A stretch of DNA of 15,785 bases from an uncultured Pseudomonadota bacterium (lineage in GTDB: Bacteria; SAR324; NAC60-12), in the NCBI GenBank assembly GCA_913056375.1, contig CAJXNF010000026.1, forward strand, positions 1 to 15,785, read 5' to 3'. Made by a program: the position numbers and the translations under genes. The notes beneath the pieces are model-generated. The model was not told the origin of the DNA. It saw only the letters and a list, made by a program, of their open reading frames with translations, and ran no database searches. Below, in pieces: positions 1-7,172 of the stretch (the stretch's first letter is position 1; each line of letters starts with the position of its first letter).

Positions 1-815
1 ACACTAGCTTCGATCTCCGCAGGGATTTTCAGGATCGCCCCATTCGGATCGACGTACTTCGCATCGTAAGAGTAGAATTCATGATTGGGGATAATTTCAC
101 CCAGAATCTCAGCCACTTCAGGAGCATCATTTCCAAGGACAGCAGCTTCAATTTCCCGACCGATGATTGCCTGTTCCAGCAAAATCTTGTGGTCCAGAGA
201 GAAGGCTTCTTTCAACGCTTGTGGGTATTCATCCTCGTTGCGAACCTTGGCAACTCCCAAAGAAGAGCCTTCACGGGTTGGTTTCACAAAGAATGGTGAT
301 CCTAATCTGGCGACTGCTTCAGAATAGAGGAGGGTTTCGTTCCTGCGTAACGTGATAAAAGGTGTGACCGGAAGGCCTGCCTGAGCGAGCAGACGCTTCG
401 TGACATCCTTATCCATACTGATCGCAGATCCCCAGACATCACAGCCAACAAAGGGAACTCCAAGTAGTCGCAGCATCCCTTGCAAGGAGCCGTCTTCCCC
501 AAAATTTCCATGGGTAATTGGCAAGAAAATATCTGCCTGCCACTGTAACTTACCTTGTTCATTTTGCAGCCGACCCAACTGTCTGGGAAGAAGGGTCTCT
601 GCTGCTGGATGCAAATGGATCTCACGGATATCCTGAGTTTGGCAGAGTAGGTCCCCTTCAGGTCTCCAGCACCAACTCCCATCTTTGCGGATACCGATTA
701 GCTGAGCCTCGTAGTGGTCTGTGGGAAGAGCTCTGGCGATATTGAAAGCTGAGATCAAAGATACCTGATGCTCCCCACTCAAGCCACCGCAGAGGATCGC
801 AACTCGAGTCTTCAT
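1..815 (-). CDS. ddl: D-alanine--D-alanine ligase, DdlA-type (3' end beyond the left edge)
   Basis: ATP-dependent cytoplasmic ligase that joins two D-alanines for the peptidoglycan stem peptide. The window holds 271 codons from the ATG at 815. Visible are the N-terminal motif GGLSGEHQVSLISA (residues 10-23, with the substrate-binding Glu15), HGNFGEDGSLQG (102-113), MDKDVTKRLL (134-143), the ATP-grasp lysine and loop VKPTREGSSLG (177-187), LLEQ (212-215) and AKY (252-254). That Tyr is the residue found in D-Ala-D-Ala rather than D-Ala-D-Lac ligases. Phrases such as PFITL and GREIEAAVLGND match E. coli DdlA closely. The C-terminal metal-binding part lies outside the window, which is why the frame has no stop here. 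The start overlaps the stop of the cysteine synthase gene as ATGA, and a GGAG sits 8 bases upstream inside that gene, so coupled translation is likely. Confidence 0.95.
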   Translation of the reverse strand, partial: MKTRVAILCGGLSGEHQVSLISAFNIARALPTDHYEAQLIGIRKDGSWCWRPEGDLLCQTQDIREIHLHPAAETLLPRQLGRLQNEQGKLQWQADIFLPITHGNFGEDGSLQGMLRLLGVPFVGCDVWGSAISMDKDVTKRLLAQAGLPVTPFITLRRNETLLYSEAVARLGSPFFVKPTREGSSLGVAKVRNEDEYPQALKEAFSLDHKILLEQAIIGREIEAAVLGNDAPEVAEILGEIIPNHEFYSYDAKYVDPNGAILKIPAEIEAS

Positions 816-1822
816 ACACCATTCTCCAGCCAGATCGGCACCGGCAAATCCTTGCTTCGAAGAAACTCAGGATTGAAGAGCTTGGATTTGTAGCGGACGC
901 CTGAGTCACAAAGCACAGTGACAATGGTTTTGCCTGGTCCAAGTTGCTTAGCCAAACGGATCGCACCTGCAACATTCAGAGCTGCTGACCCTCCCAAACA
1001 TAGCGCTTCATCTCTCAACAGTTCAAAGCAGATTGGCAACATTTCATCATCAGTGACTCGAAATGCAGCGTCTACCTTAAGTCCTTCCAAATTAGCAGTG
1101 ATCCTTCCCTGACCAATTCCTTCAGTAATTGAGCTTCCAACAGATTGTAATTCACCTGTGGTGTAGTAGGAATAGAGCGCAGCCCCCATTGGATCAACCA
1201 ACCCGATCACAATATCAGGATTTCGCTCCCGCAGAGCCATGGCTGTTCCTGCCAAGGTTCCTCCAGTCCCAACCGAGCAGATAAAGGCATCCACAGTCCC
1301 ATCGGTCTGCTCCCAGATTTCTGGTCCTGTTGTTTCATAGTGCCCCATTCGATTTGCTGTGTTGTCAAATTGATTGGCCCAAATGGCACCATTGGATTCG
1401 GTTGCGGCAGTTTCTTCGGCAATTCTTCGTGACTGATGAATATAGTTGTTTGGATCTTTGTAGGGCACTGCTGGAACTTCTTTAACCACAGCACCACAAA
1501 GTCGCAGCATGTCTTTTTTTTCCTCGCTCTGAGTCTCAGGAATAACGATCAGGGTACGGTAGCCTCGGGCGTTTCCAACCAGGGCGAGTCCAATTCCAGT
1601 ATTCCCAGCGGTTCCTTCGACAATCAAGCCACCTGGTTGAAGCAATCCTTTCTTCTCTGCATCCAAAATAATTGCCCGGGCAGCTCGGTCCTTTACAGAT
1701 CCCCCGGGATTTAGAAACTCTGCTTTTCCCAGGATTGTACACCCAGTCAATTCTGAAGCCTTCCGCAGGCGAATCAGTGGTGTGTTGCCAATGCTGTCAA
1801 CGAAATCCTGTCGAATTTCCAT
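812..1822 (-). CDS. cysK: Cysteine synthase (PLP-dependent, EGTAGNTG subgroup)
   Basis: PLP enzyme of the cysteine synthase/cystathionine beta-synthase family (336 aa) that should make cysteine from O-acetylserine and sulfide. The N-terminus IGNTPLIRL (11-19) and GGSVKDRAA (40-48, Schiff-base Lys44) are canonical, as is the glycine-rich phosphate loop SVGTGGTLAG. The substrate-loop motif is EGTAGNTG instead of the EPTSGNTG usual in E. coli CysK. This places it with a subgroup found in some bacteria and in fungal Cys12/Ygr012w proteins. The C-terminus SKLFNPEFLRSKDLPVP is also typical of that subgroup, and I see no CBS-domain extension. An AAGGA lies 4 bases before the ATG. The gene follows the ABC ATPase by 41 bases and overlaps ddl by 4. 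Exact sulfur donor and acceptor cannot be fixed from sequence. Confidence 0.93.
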   Translation of the reverse strand: MEIRQDFVDSIGNTPLIRLRKASELTGCTILGKAEFLNPGGSVKDRAARAIILDAEKKGLLQPGGLIVEGTAGNTGIGLALVGNARGYRTLIVIPETQSEEKKDMLRLCGAVVKEVPAVPYKDPNNYIHQSRRIAEETAATESNGAIWANQFDNTANRMGHYETTGPEIWEQTDGTVDAFICSVGTGGTLAGTAMALRERNPDIVIGLVDPMGAALYSYYTTGELQSVGSSITEGIGQGRITANLEGLKVDAAFRVTDDEMLPICFELLRDEALCLGGSAALNVAGAIRLAKQLGPGKTIVTVLCDSGVRYKSKLFNPEFLRSKDLPVPIWLENGV

Positions 1823-1863
1823 TCTGTCCTTAATCTATGCCTGATTCCCGGCATGAGGTAGGT

Positions 1864-2535
1864 TCAAAGTTCAGCGAGTTGCCCCTGTTGAAGCACGACT
1901 TGCCGTTGGCAACGCTCCGCTAGATCCCTATTGTGAGTCACCATTAAGAGAGTCATCTGCGTATCACGTACCAAATCGAAAAGTAGATTCGCAATCTGCT
2001 CACCAGTTTCCACATCCAAATTTCCTGTAGGCTCATCAGCCAATAGGATTGCGGGTTCCACGACCACAGCACGCGCGATTGCAACCCGTTGGCATTCCCC
2101 ACCGCTCAACTGATATGGAAAGTGGTCATGACGATGTTCAAGTCGTACTTGTTCCAAAGCTTTGCGAGAACGCTCTACATGTCCAGCCCTTTGAAAAATC
2201 TCTAGTGGTAAACTTACGTTTTCCAAAGCTGTCAGATGCGACATCAAATGAAATTGCTGGAAAATGATCCCGATATTCTCCGCACGGAATCGCGTCAGTT
2301 CTTCCTCACTCATTTGGGCCAGATCGGTTCCACGAATCCGCAGGGCACCGCTGGTAGGTTGATCAAGACCTGCGAGCAAAGAAAGCAGAGTCGATTTTCC
2401 ACTGCCTGACTGCCCTAGCACCGCAACTGTTTCACCCTGATTGACTTGTAACTGTAAGTTGCGCAGGACCTCAACATTTTCGTTCCCGCTGGGATGAGGA
2501 AAGGATTTTCCGACATTTTCCAACTCTAGAATCAT
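1864..2535 (-). CDS. ABC transporter ATP-binding protein, LolD/MacB/YbbA-like
   Basis: Stand-alone nucleotide-binding subunit (223 aa) of the LolD/MacB/YbbA class, which works with FtsX-type permeases in lipoprotein release, efflux or envelope processes. All ATPase motifs are intact: Walker A GQSGSGKST (41-49), Q-loop IIFQQFHL (90-97), signature LSGGECQR (143-150), Walker B ILLADEPT (163-170) followed by the GNLD typical of this class, and the switch His201 in MVTHN. The length equals the family norm, so this is a half-transporter with no fused membrane domain. It starts 27 bases after pheT and is followed by the cysteine synthase gene; no permease gene is in the window. Without the partner I cannot choose between LolD, YbbA and MacB roles, so no symbol is given. 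The ribosome binding site is weak. Confidence 0.9.
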   Translation of the reverse strand: MILELENVGKSFPHPSGNENVEVLRNLQLQVNQGETVAVLGQSGSGKSTLLSLLAGLDQPTSGALRIRGTDLAQMSEEELTRFRAENIGIIFQQFHLMSHLTALENVSLPLEIFQRAGHVERSRKALEQVRLEHRHDHFPYQLSGGECQRVAIARAVVVEPAILLADEPTGNLDVETGEQIANLLFDLVRDTQMTLLMVTHNRDLAERCQRQVVLQQGQLAEL

Positions 2536-2562
2536 TAATAAAACTCTGTACTTGGGGTGTTT

Positions 2563-5052
2563 TCAAGATCTCAACTGGGCATCACAGGTTTGTTCGAGTC
2601 GGCGTACAATTTTCTGTCGGACCTTCTGGACATCCTTGTCCTGCAGAGTGCGGTCATTTGCCTGAAAGGTGAGAGCAAAAGCCAAACTCTTTTTGTCAGC
2701 AGCCACTTGTTCACCGGTATACACATCGAACAAGGTAACCTGTTTCAGCAAAGGACGACCTGCCTGTTCCATCTCACCAAGGACCTGGGCTACCGGAAGA
2801 TCTTGATTTACAACAACGGCCAAGTCTTCGTAGATTGGAGTGAAGCCAGAAATTTCCTGCATCTGGTGTGCTTGCTGCCATTGGTTCAATAGTAGATCCA
2901 GGTCCAACTCTGCGATACAAAACGGTTGTTCTGGGAGAGAAAATTCACTACGAATTTTCGGGTGAAGTTCTCCAATGTAACCCAGCATCTGTCCACCGAG
3001 ATAAAGACTGGCGCAGCGGCCCGGATGATAGGGTAAAACATCGGCTCGCTCCCAGCGAATTTCAGATTGCAAATGCAGGCCTTCCAACAAAATCTCCAAA
3101 CGACCCTTGAGATCGTAAAAGTCATAATCAGTTGTTGCTTGGTCAGATTGCCAAGCATCGGCTTGGCGAGGACCTGTTAGCAATGTAGCCAGCCGACGAG
3201 GCTCAGCTGGGAGGGTTTCTCCCTCTTGAGGTAAGAACACACCACCCACCTCAAAAATCTGAATCCGAGACAATAGTCGAAGGTTTTCACGTGCTGTCTG
3301 GAGCAAGCCCACCAGTAGAGTCTGACGAAGATGACTACGCTCCTGAGAGAGAGGATTCAGCAAGCCAATCTGGGTGCTTTCACTGGCATCTGTCTGTAAG
3401 CGCAGCGTGGCTTCATCGAGAGGACTGTTCAGCGAGTAGGTAATCACCTCGTCAAGTCCCGCTCCCACAAGCAGATCACGGACTTTCTCTACACCGTTCA
3501 ACTTAAAATTTTCTCGTTGCGGTGGCAATTCATCGGCTAATCTTGTGGGAGGAAGGCGATTGTAACCATGGATACGTACAAGTTCTTCTACTAGATCTGC
3601 TGGAATCCGCACATCCTGACGATGAGCGGGCACCTGAACCTGATAGATTCCTTGCTTGATAGCAACTTCGAACTCCAGTGCCTCAAGAATCCGCACAACC
3701 TCAGCCTCTGGCAGCTGGATTCCCAAGATACGCTCAATATAGTCAGAGTGCAGTTCAATGCTGACTGGTTCAGGTCTTTTTGGGTAGAGATCTCCAACGA
3801 CAGGCTCCAGCGTTCCACCAGCTAATTCGGCAATCAGCCGTGCTGCACGCCAGCCTGCTAGCAGGGGCAATTCAGGGTCTAGGCGTTTGCCAAACCGCTC
3901 TGCTGCTTCTGTTTTGAGCTTCAGTAGTTGGGAGGTGCGCCGATTGTTCAGAAACTCAAAATGAGCTGCTTCCAACAGAATATCCGTTGTCGCTTCCGAC
4001 ACTTCGGTATTGCCCCCACCCATTACACCTGCGATGGCAATCGCTCCCTGCTCATCGGTAATCAACAACATTTCTGGGTCAAGCTTTCGCTCAACCTCAT
4101 CGAGAGTTACTAACACTTCCCCTGGTTGGGCACGACGAACACAGATAGTTGGAGTGCCGCTACTACGTTGGACTAGTGCTTCATAATCAAAGGCATGGAG
4201 GGGTTGCCCAAGTTCAAGCATCACATAATTGGTGATGTCCACGATGTTGTTGATGGGGCGCATTCCACACTGCCTCAAGCGTTGCTGCATCCAAAATGGA
4301 GAAGGCCCAATCTTGACGTCCTTGATCCGAAATGCAGTGTAGCGCGCACAAAGATCTGGGTCATTGATCTGCAAATTTACATAGCCCGATTCTTCCACAA
4401 TATTCTTGGCTTCTGGCAGATCGTGAATGAACTCATTCTTAAGAGGTAACCGATAAATCGCAGCAGCCTCGCGGGCAATGCCATGGACACAGAGAAGATG
4501 ACTGAAACCTCCCTTGATATCGAAGTGCAGAACTGTCTCTCCAAGATATTCACTCAAAGGAGAACCTACAGGTGCATCCTCTGGAAGAATCAAGACTCCC
4601 TCATGTTCTTCACTCAGACCAAGTTCCTTTTCAGAACAAGCCATTCCTTCAGAAGGAATCCCTCGAATCTTCGAAGGTTTTAGCTTCTTAAGCTTGTATT
4701 CTTCACTGTAGGCGTCAATTACCTGCGCTCCAACCAAAGCCAGGGGGATCTTTGGACAGGGGGTTGGAACATTTCCAATCATTGCAAAAATATTAGGAGC
4801 ACCGGTCACCACCACCAGGGATTGATCTGTTCCGTAATTGACCGTTGCTAGGCAGAGAGAGTCCGCATCAGGATGTGGTTCGACTTGCTGAATTTCTGCA
4901 ACGACGAGAGTTTCGGGATTCCAGAATTCCCCAATCACGTCTATTCCATCAACCTCCAGGCCTGCAATCGTCAGGGTTTCCGTCAATTGATCAGGAGTTG
5001 CGGTGTAATCAACAAAATCACGTAGCCAGCGAAGCGGAATCTTGAGCGCCAT
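2563..5052 (-). CDS. pheT: Phenylalanine--tRNA ligase beta subunit
   Basis: Beta chain (829 aa) of the alpha2-beta2 phenylalanyl-tRNA synthetase, which charges tRNA-Phe in the cytoplasm and edits mischarged Tyr. Domain order is complete: N-terminal segment KIPLRWLRDFV, tRNA-binding OB domain (about 40-165, with VEPHPDADSL), B3/B4 editing domain (about 210-400, with RRTSQLLKLKTEAAERF and LDPELP), B5 domain (about 428-502, ending LVRIHGYNRLPPT), catalytic-like core (about 515-715, with RSHLRQTLLVGLLQ and IFEVGGVF) and FDX-ACB anticodon-binding domain (about 735-829). It is slightly longer than the usual roughly 790-800 aa. One oddity is that residues 180-185 read KGGFSH where most homologues have TPNRPD just before GIARE. 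The usual upstream pheS is absent; the preceding gene is the ParA-like ATPase, 50 bases away. An AAGAGA lies just upstream of the ATG. Confidence 0.97.
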   Translation of the reverse strand: MALKIPLRWLRDFVDYTATPDQLTETLTIAGLEVDGIDVIGEFWNPETLVVAEIQQVEPHPDADSLCLATVNYGTDQSLVVVTGAPNIFAMIGNVPTPCPKIPLALVGAQVIDAYSEEYKLKKLKPSKIRGIPSEGMACSEKELGLSEEHEGVLILPEDAPVGSPLSEYLGETVLHFDIKGGFSHLLCVHGIAREAAAIYRLPLKNEFIHDLPEAKNIVEESGYVNLQINDPDLCARYTAFRIKDVKIGPSPFWMQQRLRQCGMRPINNIVDITNYVMLELGQPLHAFDYEALVQRSSGTPTICVRRAQPGEVLVTLDEVERKLDPEMLLITDEQGAIAIAGVMGGGNTEVSEATTDILLEAAHFEFLNNRRTSQLLKLKTEAAERFGKRLDPELPLLAGWRAARLIAELAGGTLEPVVGDLYPKRPEPVSIELHSDYIERILGIQLPEAEVVRILEALEFEVAIKQGIYQVQVPAHRQDVRIPADLVEELVRIHGYNRLPPTRLADELPPQRENFKLNGVEKVRDLLVGAGLDEVITYSLNSPLDEATLRLQTDASESTQIGLLNPLSQERSHLRQTLLVGLLQTARENLRLLSRIQIFEVGGVFLPQEGETLPAEPRRLATLLTGPRQADAWQSDQATTDYDFYDLKGRLEILLEGLHLQSEIRWERADVLPYHPGRCASLYLGGQMLGYIGELHPKIRSEFSLPEQPFCIAELDLDLLLNQWQQAHQMQEISGFTPIYEDLAVVVNQDLPVAQVLGEMEQAGRPLLKQVTLFDVYTGEQVAADKKSLAFALTFQANDRTLQDKDVQKVRQKIVRRLEQTCDAQLRS

Positions 5053-5102
5053 ATTCTCTTGGTAGTCAGGTTGAGTGAATGAATTGCGAGACTAGACTTC
5101 TT

Positions 5103-5870
5103 TCAATTGGATTGTAGTTCATGATACAGGTTCCGAAATTCCAGTGTCATCTTGTGCTGTGGATCCATAAAAACCAGTGGCTTGCAGTGCTGATGGGACT
5201 CACGAATCTTGATGGAAGATGAGAGTTTTGTCTCTAGAACCGGTAATTCTTCAGCTAGCATTTCCTCCAGTAATTGGCGTGGTAATCGGGCTCGTGGCTG
5301 AAACTGGTTAGCCACAATCCCGTCCACCTCTAGCTGAGGATTGTGATCGGAGCTGATTTCACGGACTTGTTGCAACAGGGTATACAGTGCCTGACGCGAG
5401 AAAGCGTCACAATCGAAAGGAATCAAACAACGCTCTGATGCAATCAAAGCGGATCTAGTGTAGAAATTCCACGCTGGTGGGGTGTCCAGAAAAATTTCAT
5501 CGTACTCCGATAACGACAACAAGAGTTCTCTCAATTTGAACATCTTGTAGCGCATCTCCAGCTTGGCTTGTAGTTCCTCCAACTCTGGATGGGAGGGAAG
5601 AACATCAAGCCCTGGAAATGGAGAAGGATGAATACACGCCCTCGGTCCACCTACTCTACTTGTGAAGCGTAGCCAGTCATTGAAGCAATCAAAGCCATTC
5701 GGAGAAATTTCCTTCCCAGGTCGACCCAGCAGGTAGTGTGTGGAGTTGCCTTGTGGATCCAGATCCACCAGCAAAACTCGCTTTCCTTCCTGGGTGGCAA
5801 TTGCTGCAAGATTGCAGGCAATAGTGGACTTACCAACCCCTCCCTTCCAATTATAAACAACTCGACGCAT
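5103..5870 (-). CDS. ParA/Soj/MinD-family ATPase, orphan
   Basis: Cytoplasmic deviant-Walker ATPase (255 aa) of the ParA superfamily, which positions chromosomes, plasmids or protein cargo. The P-loop is at the extreme N-terminus, KGGVGKST (9-16), with the signature lysine at 9. VLLVDLDPQGNSTHYLLG is the A' (switch I) region and IFLDTPPAW the Walker B region. There is no N-terminal DNA-binding extension, so it resembles chromosomal Soj/MipZ-like or cargo-positioning ParAs rather than plasmid type Ia. The residue before the P-loop lysine is Trp (YNWKGG), where homologues usually have Gln (NQKGG). No ParB gene or parS-like 16-mer is visible nearby. It starts 8 bases after sohB with no strong ribosome binding site, suggesting coupling to sohB translation. 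Partner and cargo are unknown. Confidence 0.88.
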   Translation of the reverse strand: MRRVVYNWKGGVGKSTIACNLAAIATQEGKRVLLVDLDPQGNSTHYLLGRPGKEISPNGFDCFNDWLRFTSRVGGPRACIHPSPFPGLDVLPSHPELEELQAKLEMRYKMFKLRELLLSLSEYDEIFLDTPPAWNFYTRSALIASERCLIPFDCDAFSRQALYTLLQQVREISSDHNPQLEVDGIVANQFQPRARLPRQLLEEMLAEELPVLETKLSSSIKIRESHQHCKPLVFMDPQHKMTLEFRNLYHELQSN

Positions 5871-5878
5871 CGATGAAC

Positions 5879-7048
5879 TCAGCGGTAGTATTCACGAACA
5901 TCCAGTGGCTGGGAATCCGGCAGGGGGAGGCGAGACTGCAGAACACGTTGAAACAGCTGAGCGCCCTGCTGTAGTAATCGCTCTAGTGGCTTACGCTCTT
6001 CAACAGTACGGATCTCGATCACATCAAAGCCATCTTCCATCTTGCCGTGTAGATAGTCGTCACTCGTCATCAGTTCATCCACTAATTTCAGCTCCAAGGC
6101 TTTGGATGCCAACCAATATTCGCCTGTCGCTACTTGCTCAATATCCAAGCCCTCTCGATATTGTGTAACGTGGTCCTTGAAAGCTTGGTGAATCGCAGAC
6201 AGATCCGCTTGGAATTTCTCTCGTGCTTCCTCTGTCACTTCAGCGAAGGGGGTCACTGTACGCTTGTACTCTCCTGCTGTGAAGAGATAGTAGTCAATTT
6301 CATTACGCTGAAGGACACGATGAAAATTTGGCACACTCGCCACCACACCAATCGAACCAAGAAAAGCGAACGGAGCTGCAATGATTTTTTGAGCTGCAGC
6401 TGCCATCATATAGCCGCCGCTAGCTGCGACAGTGTCTACGCAGACTGTGCAATTTAAGCCAGCTTGACGCAATCGTAATAACTGCGAACTGGCATAACCA
6501 TATTGGGCCACCGCTCCACCAGGACTAGTCAATCGGACTACAATTTCGTCAGAAGGGAGGGCAATCTGCAGTAGGAATGATATTTCTTCGCGCAGTTGTT
6601 CAACAGCGCTGGCCATTATGTTGCCGGTGAAGGAAAGAACATAAACTCGATTGGAGTGTTTCCCAATCACCTCTTCCGTACTCAGTCCACTATCCAGTTG
6701 CTCCTTGATTTTTTCCAGTGTGGTTTGGGAATCTGACTTTGCCTCTTGATCTTCACTCTTCCCTTCTTTCTTCTGTGCTTTACGAAGTAATTTAAGCGCT
6801 GCCTTGGGTAAAAATGGATGCTTCTGGAGTTCTCGTTGAAGAGAATCTACGTCAGAGTCGAAGCGGTCGTTCAGATAACGAAAACTGAGGTGGGTTTTTG
6901 GTCGATTGCCCGGAGTTCTTTTTCGACGCCGGAAAGCTCGCCATAGCATCAGTACTCCTGCAATCAAAAAAAGCAGCAGACTGACGTAGTAGAATGTGAA
7001 ATAGTTGACGACAAAGTCTAGTAGAGGGGAGGCGTTTTCGGATTCCAT
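5879..7048 (-). CDS. sohB: Inner-membrane S49-family peptidase SohB
   Basis: Membrane-anchored serine peptidase of family S49 (389 aa), related to SppA signal-peptide peptidase; E. coli SohB is about 350 aa. One transmembrane segment (about 11-36) is followed by the basic stretch RAFRRRKR. Next comes a charged linker rich in Lys, Glu and Gln (about 88-118), then the ClpP-like fold. The catalytic Ser210 lies in VAASGGYMMA and Lys262 in AGEYKRTVT, with GSIGVVA, PNFHRVL and LDIEQVATGEYW closely matching SohB. RLTSPGGAV (172-180) forms the oxyanion region. Both members of the Ser/Lys dyad are present, so it should be active. The ATG at 7048 has no clear Shine-Dalgarno, and no in-frame ATG, GTG or TTG lies between it and the upstream stop, so this start is favoured. 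It is the first gene of the minus-strand block. Confidence 0.94.
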   Translation of the reverse strand: MESENASPLLDFVVNYFTFYYVSLLLFLIAGVLMLWRAFRRRKRTPGNRPKTHLSFRYLNDRFDSDVDSLQRELQKHPFLPKAALKLLRKAQKKEGKSEDQEAKSDSQTTLEKIKEQLDSGLSTEEVIGKHSNRVYVLSFTGNIMASAVEQLREEISFLLQIALPSDEIVVRLTSPGGAVAQYGYASSQLLRLRQAGLNCTVCVDTVAASGGYMMAAAAQKIIAAPFAFLGSIGVVASVPNFHRVLQRNEIDYYLFTAGEYKRTVTPFAEVTEEAREKFQADLSAIHQAFKDHVTQYREGLDIEQVATGEYWLASKALELKLVDELMTSDDYLHGKMEDGFDVIEIRTVEERKPLERLLQQGAQLFQRVLQSRLPLPDSQPLDVREYYR

Positions 7049-7172
7049 TTGGAAGAGAAAGCAGGTTGGGCAGAAGCCAGGCGACGGAAGTCTTTGACTG
7101 TGAAAAATACTTTAGAATGAACAGATTGCCCCAAAACAACAAGCATTTTCCCCGCAATTTAGGGAACGCAAC
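7049..7172. promoter_or_regulatory. Divergent promoter region between sohB and tgt
   Basis: These 124 bases separate two divergently read genes and must hold promoters for both if neither is served from elsewhere. On the plus strand there is a TAGAAT (7113-7118) resembling a -10 box and a TTGACT (7094-7099) resembling a -35 box. Only 13 bases lie between them, so they do not make a normal sigma70 pair. For tgt, AGGGA (7161-7165) ends 7 bases before the ATG. On the minus strand I see only weak hexamers for sohB. The location is firm, the individual elements are not. Confidence 0.35.

Noticed and set aside
302..682. Minus-strand open frame of 126 codons near the left edge
   Set aside because: It is an out-of-frame shadow of ddl, whose true frame is open from 815 to the left edge and matches DdlA along its whole visible length.
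7094..7118. TTGACT and TAGAAT as a sigma70 promoter for tgt
   Set aside because: The hexamers are good individually, but 13 bases between them is too short for a normal promoter; kept only as part of a low-confidence region.
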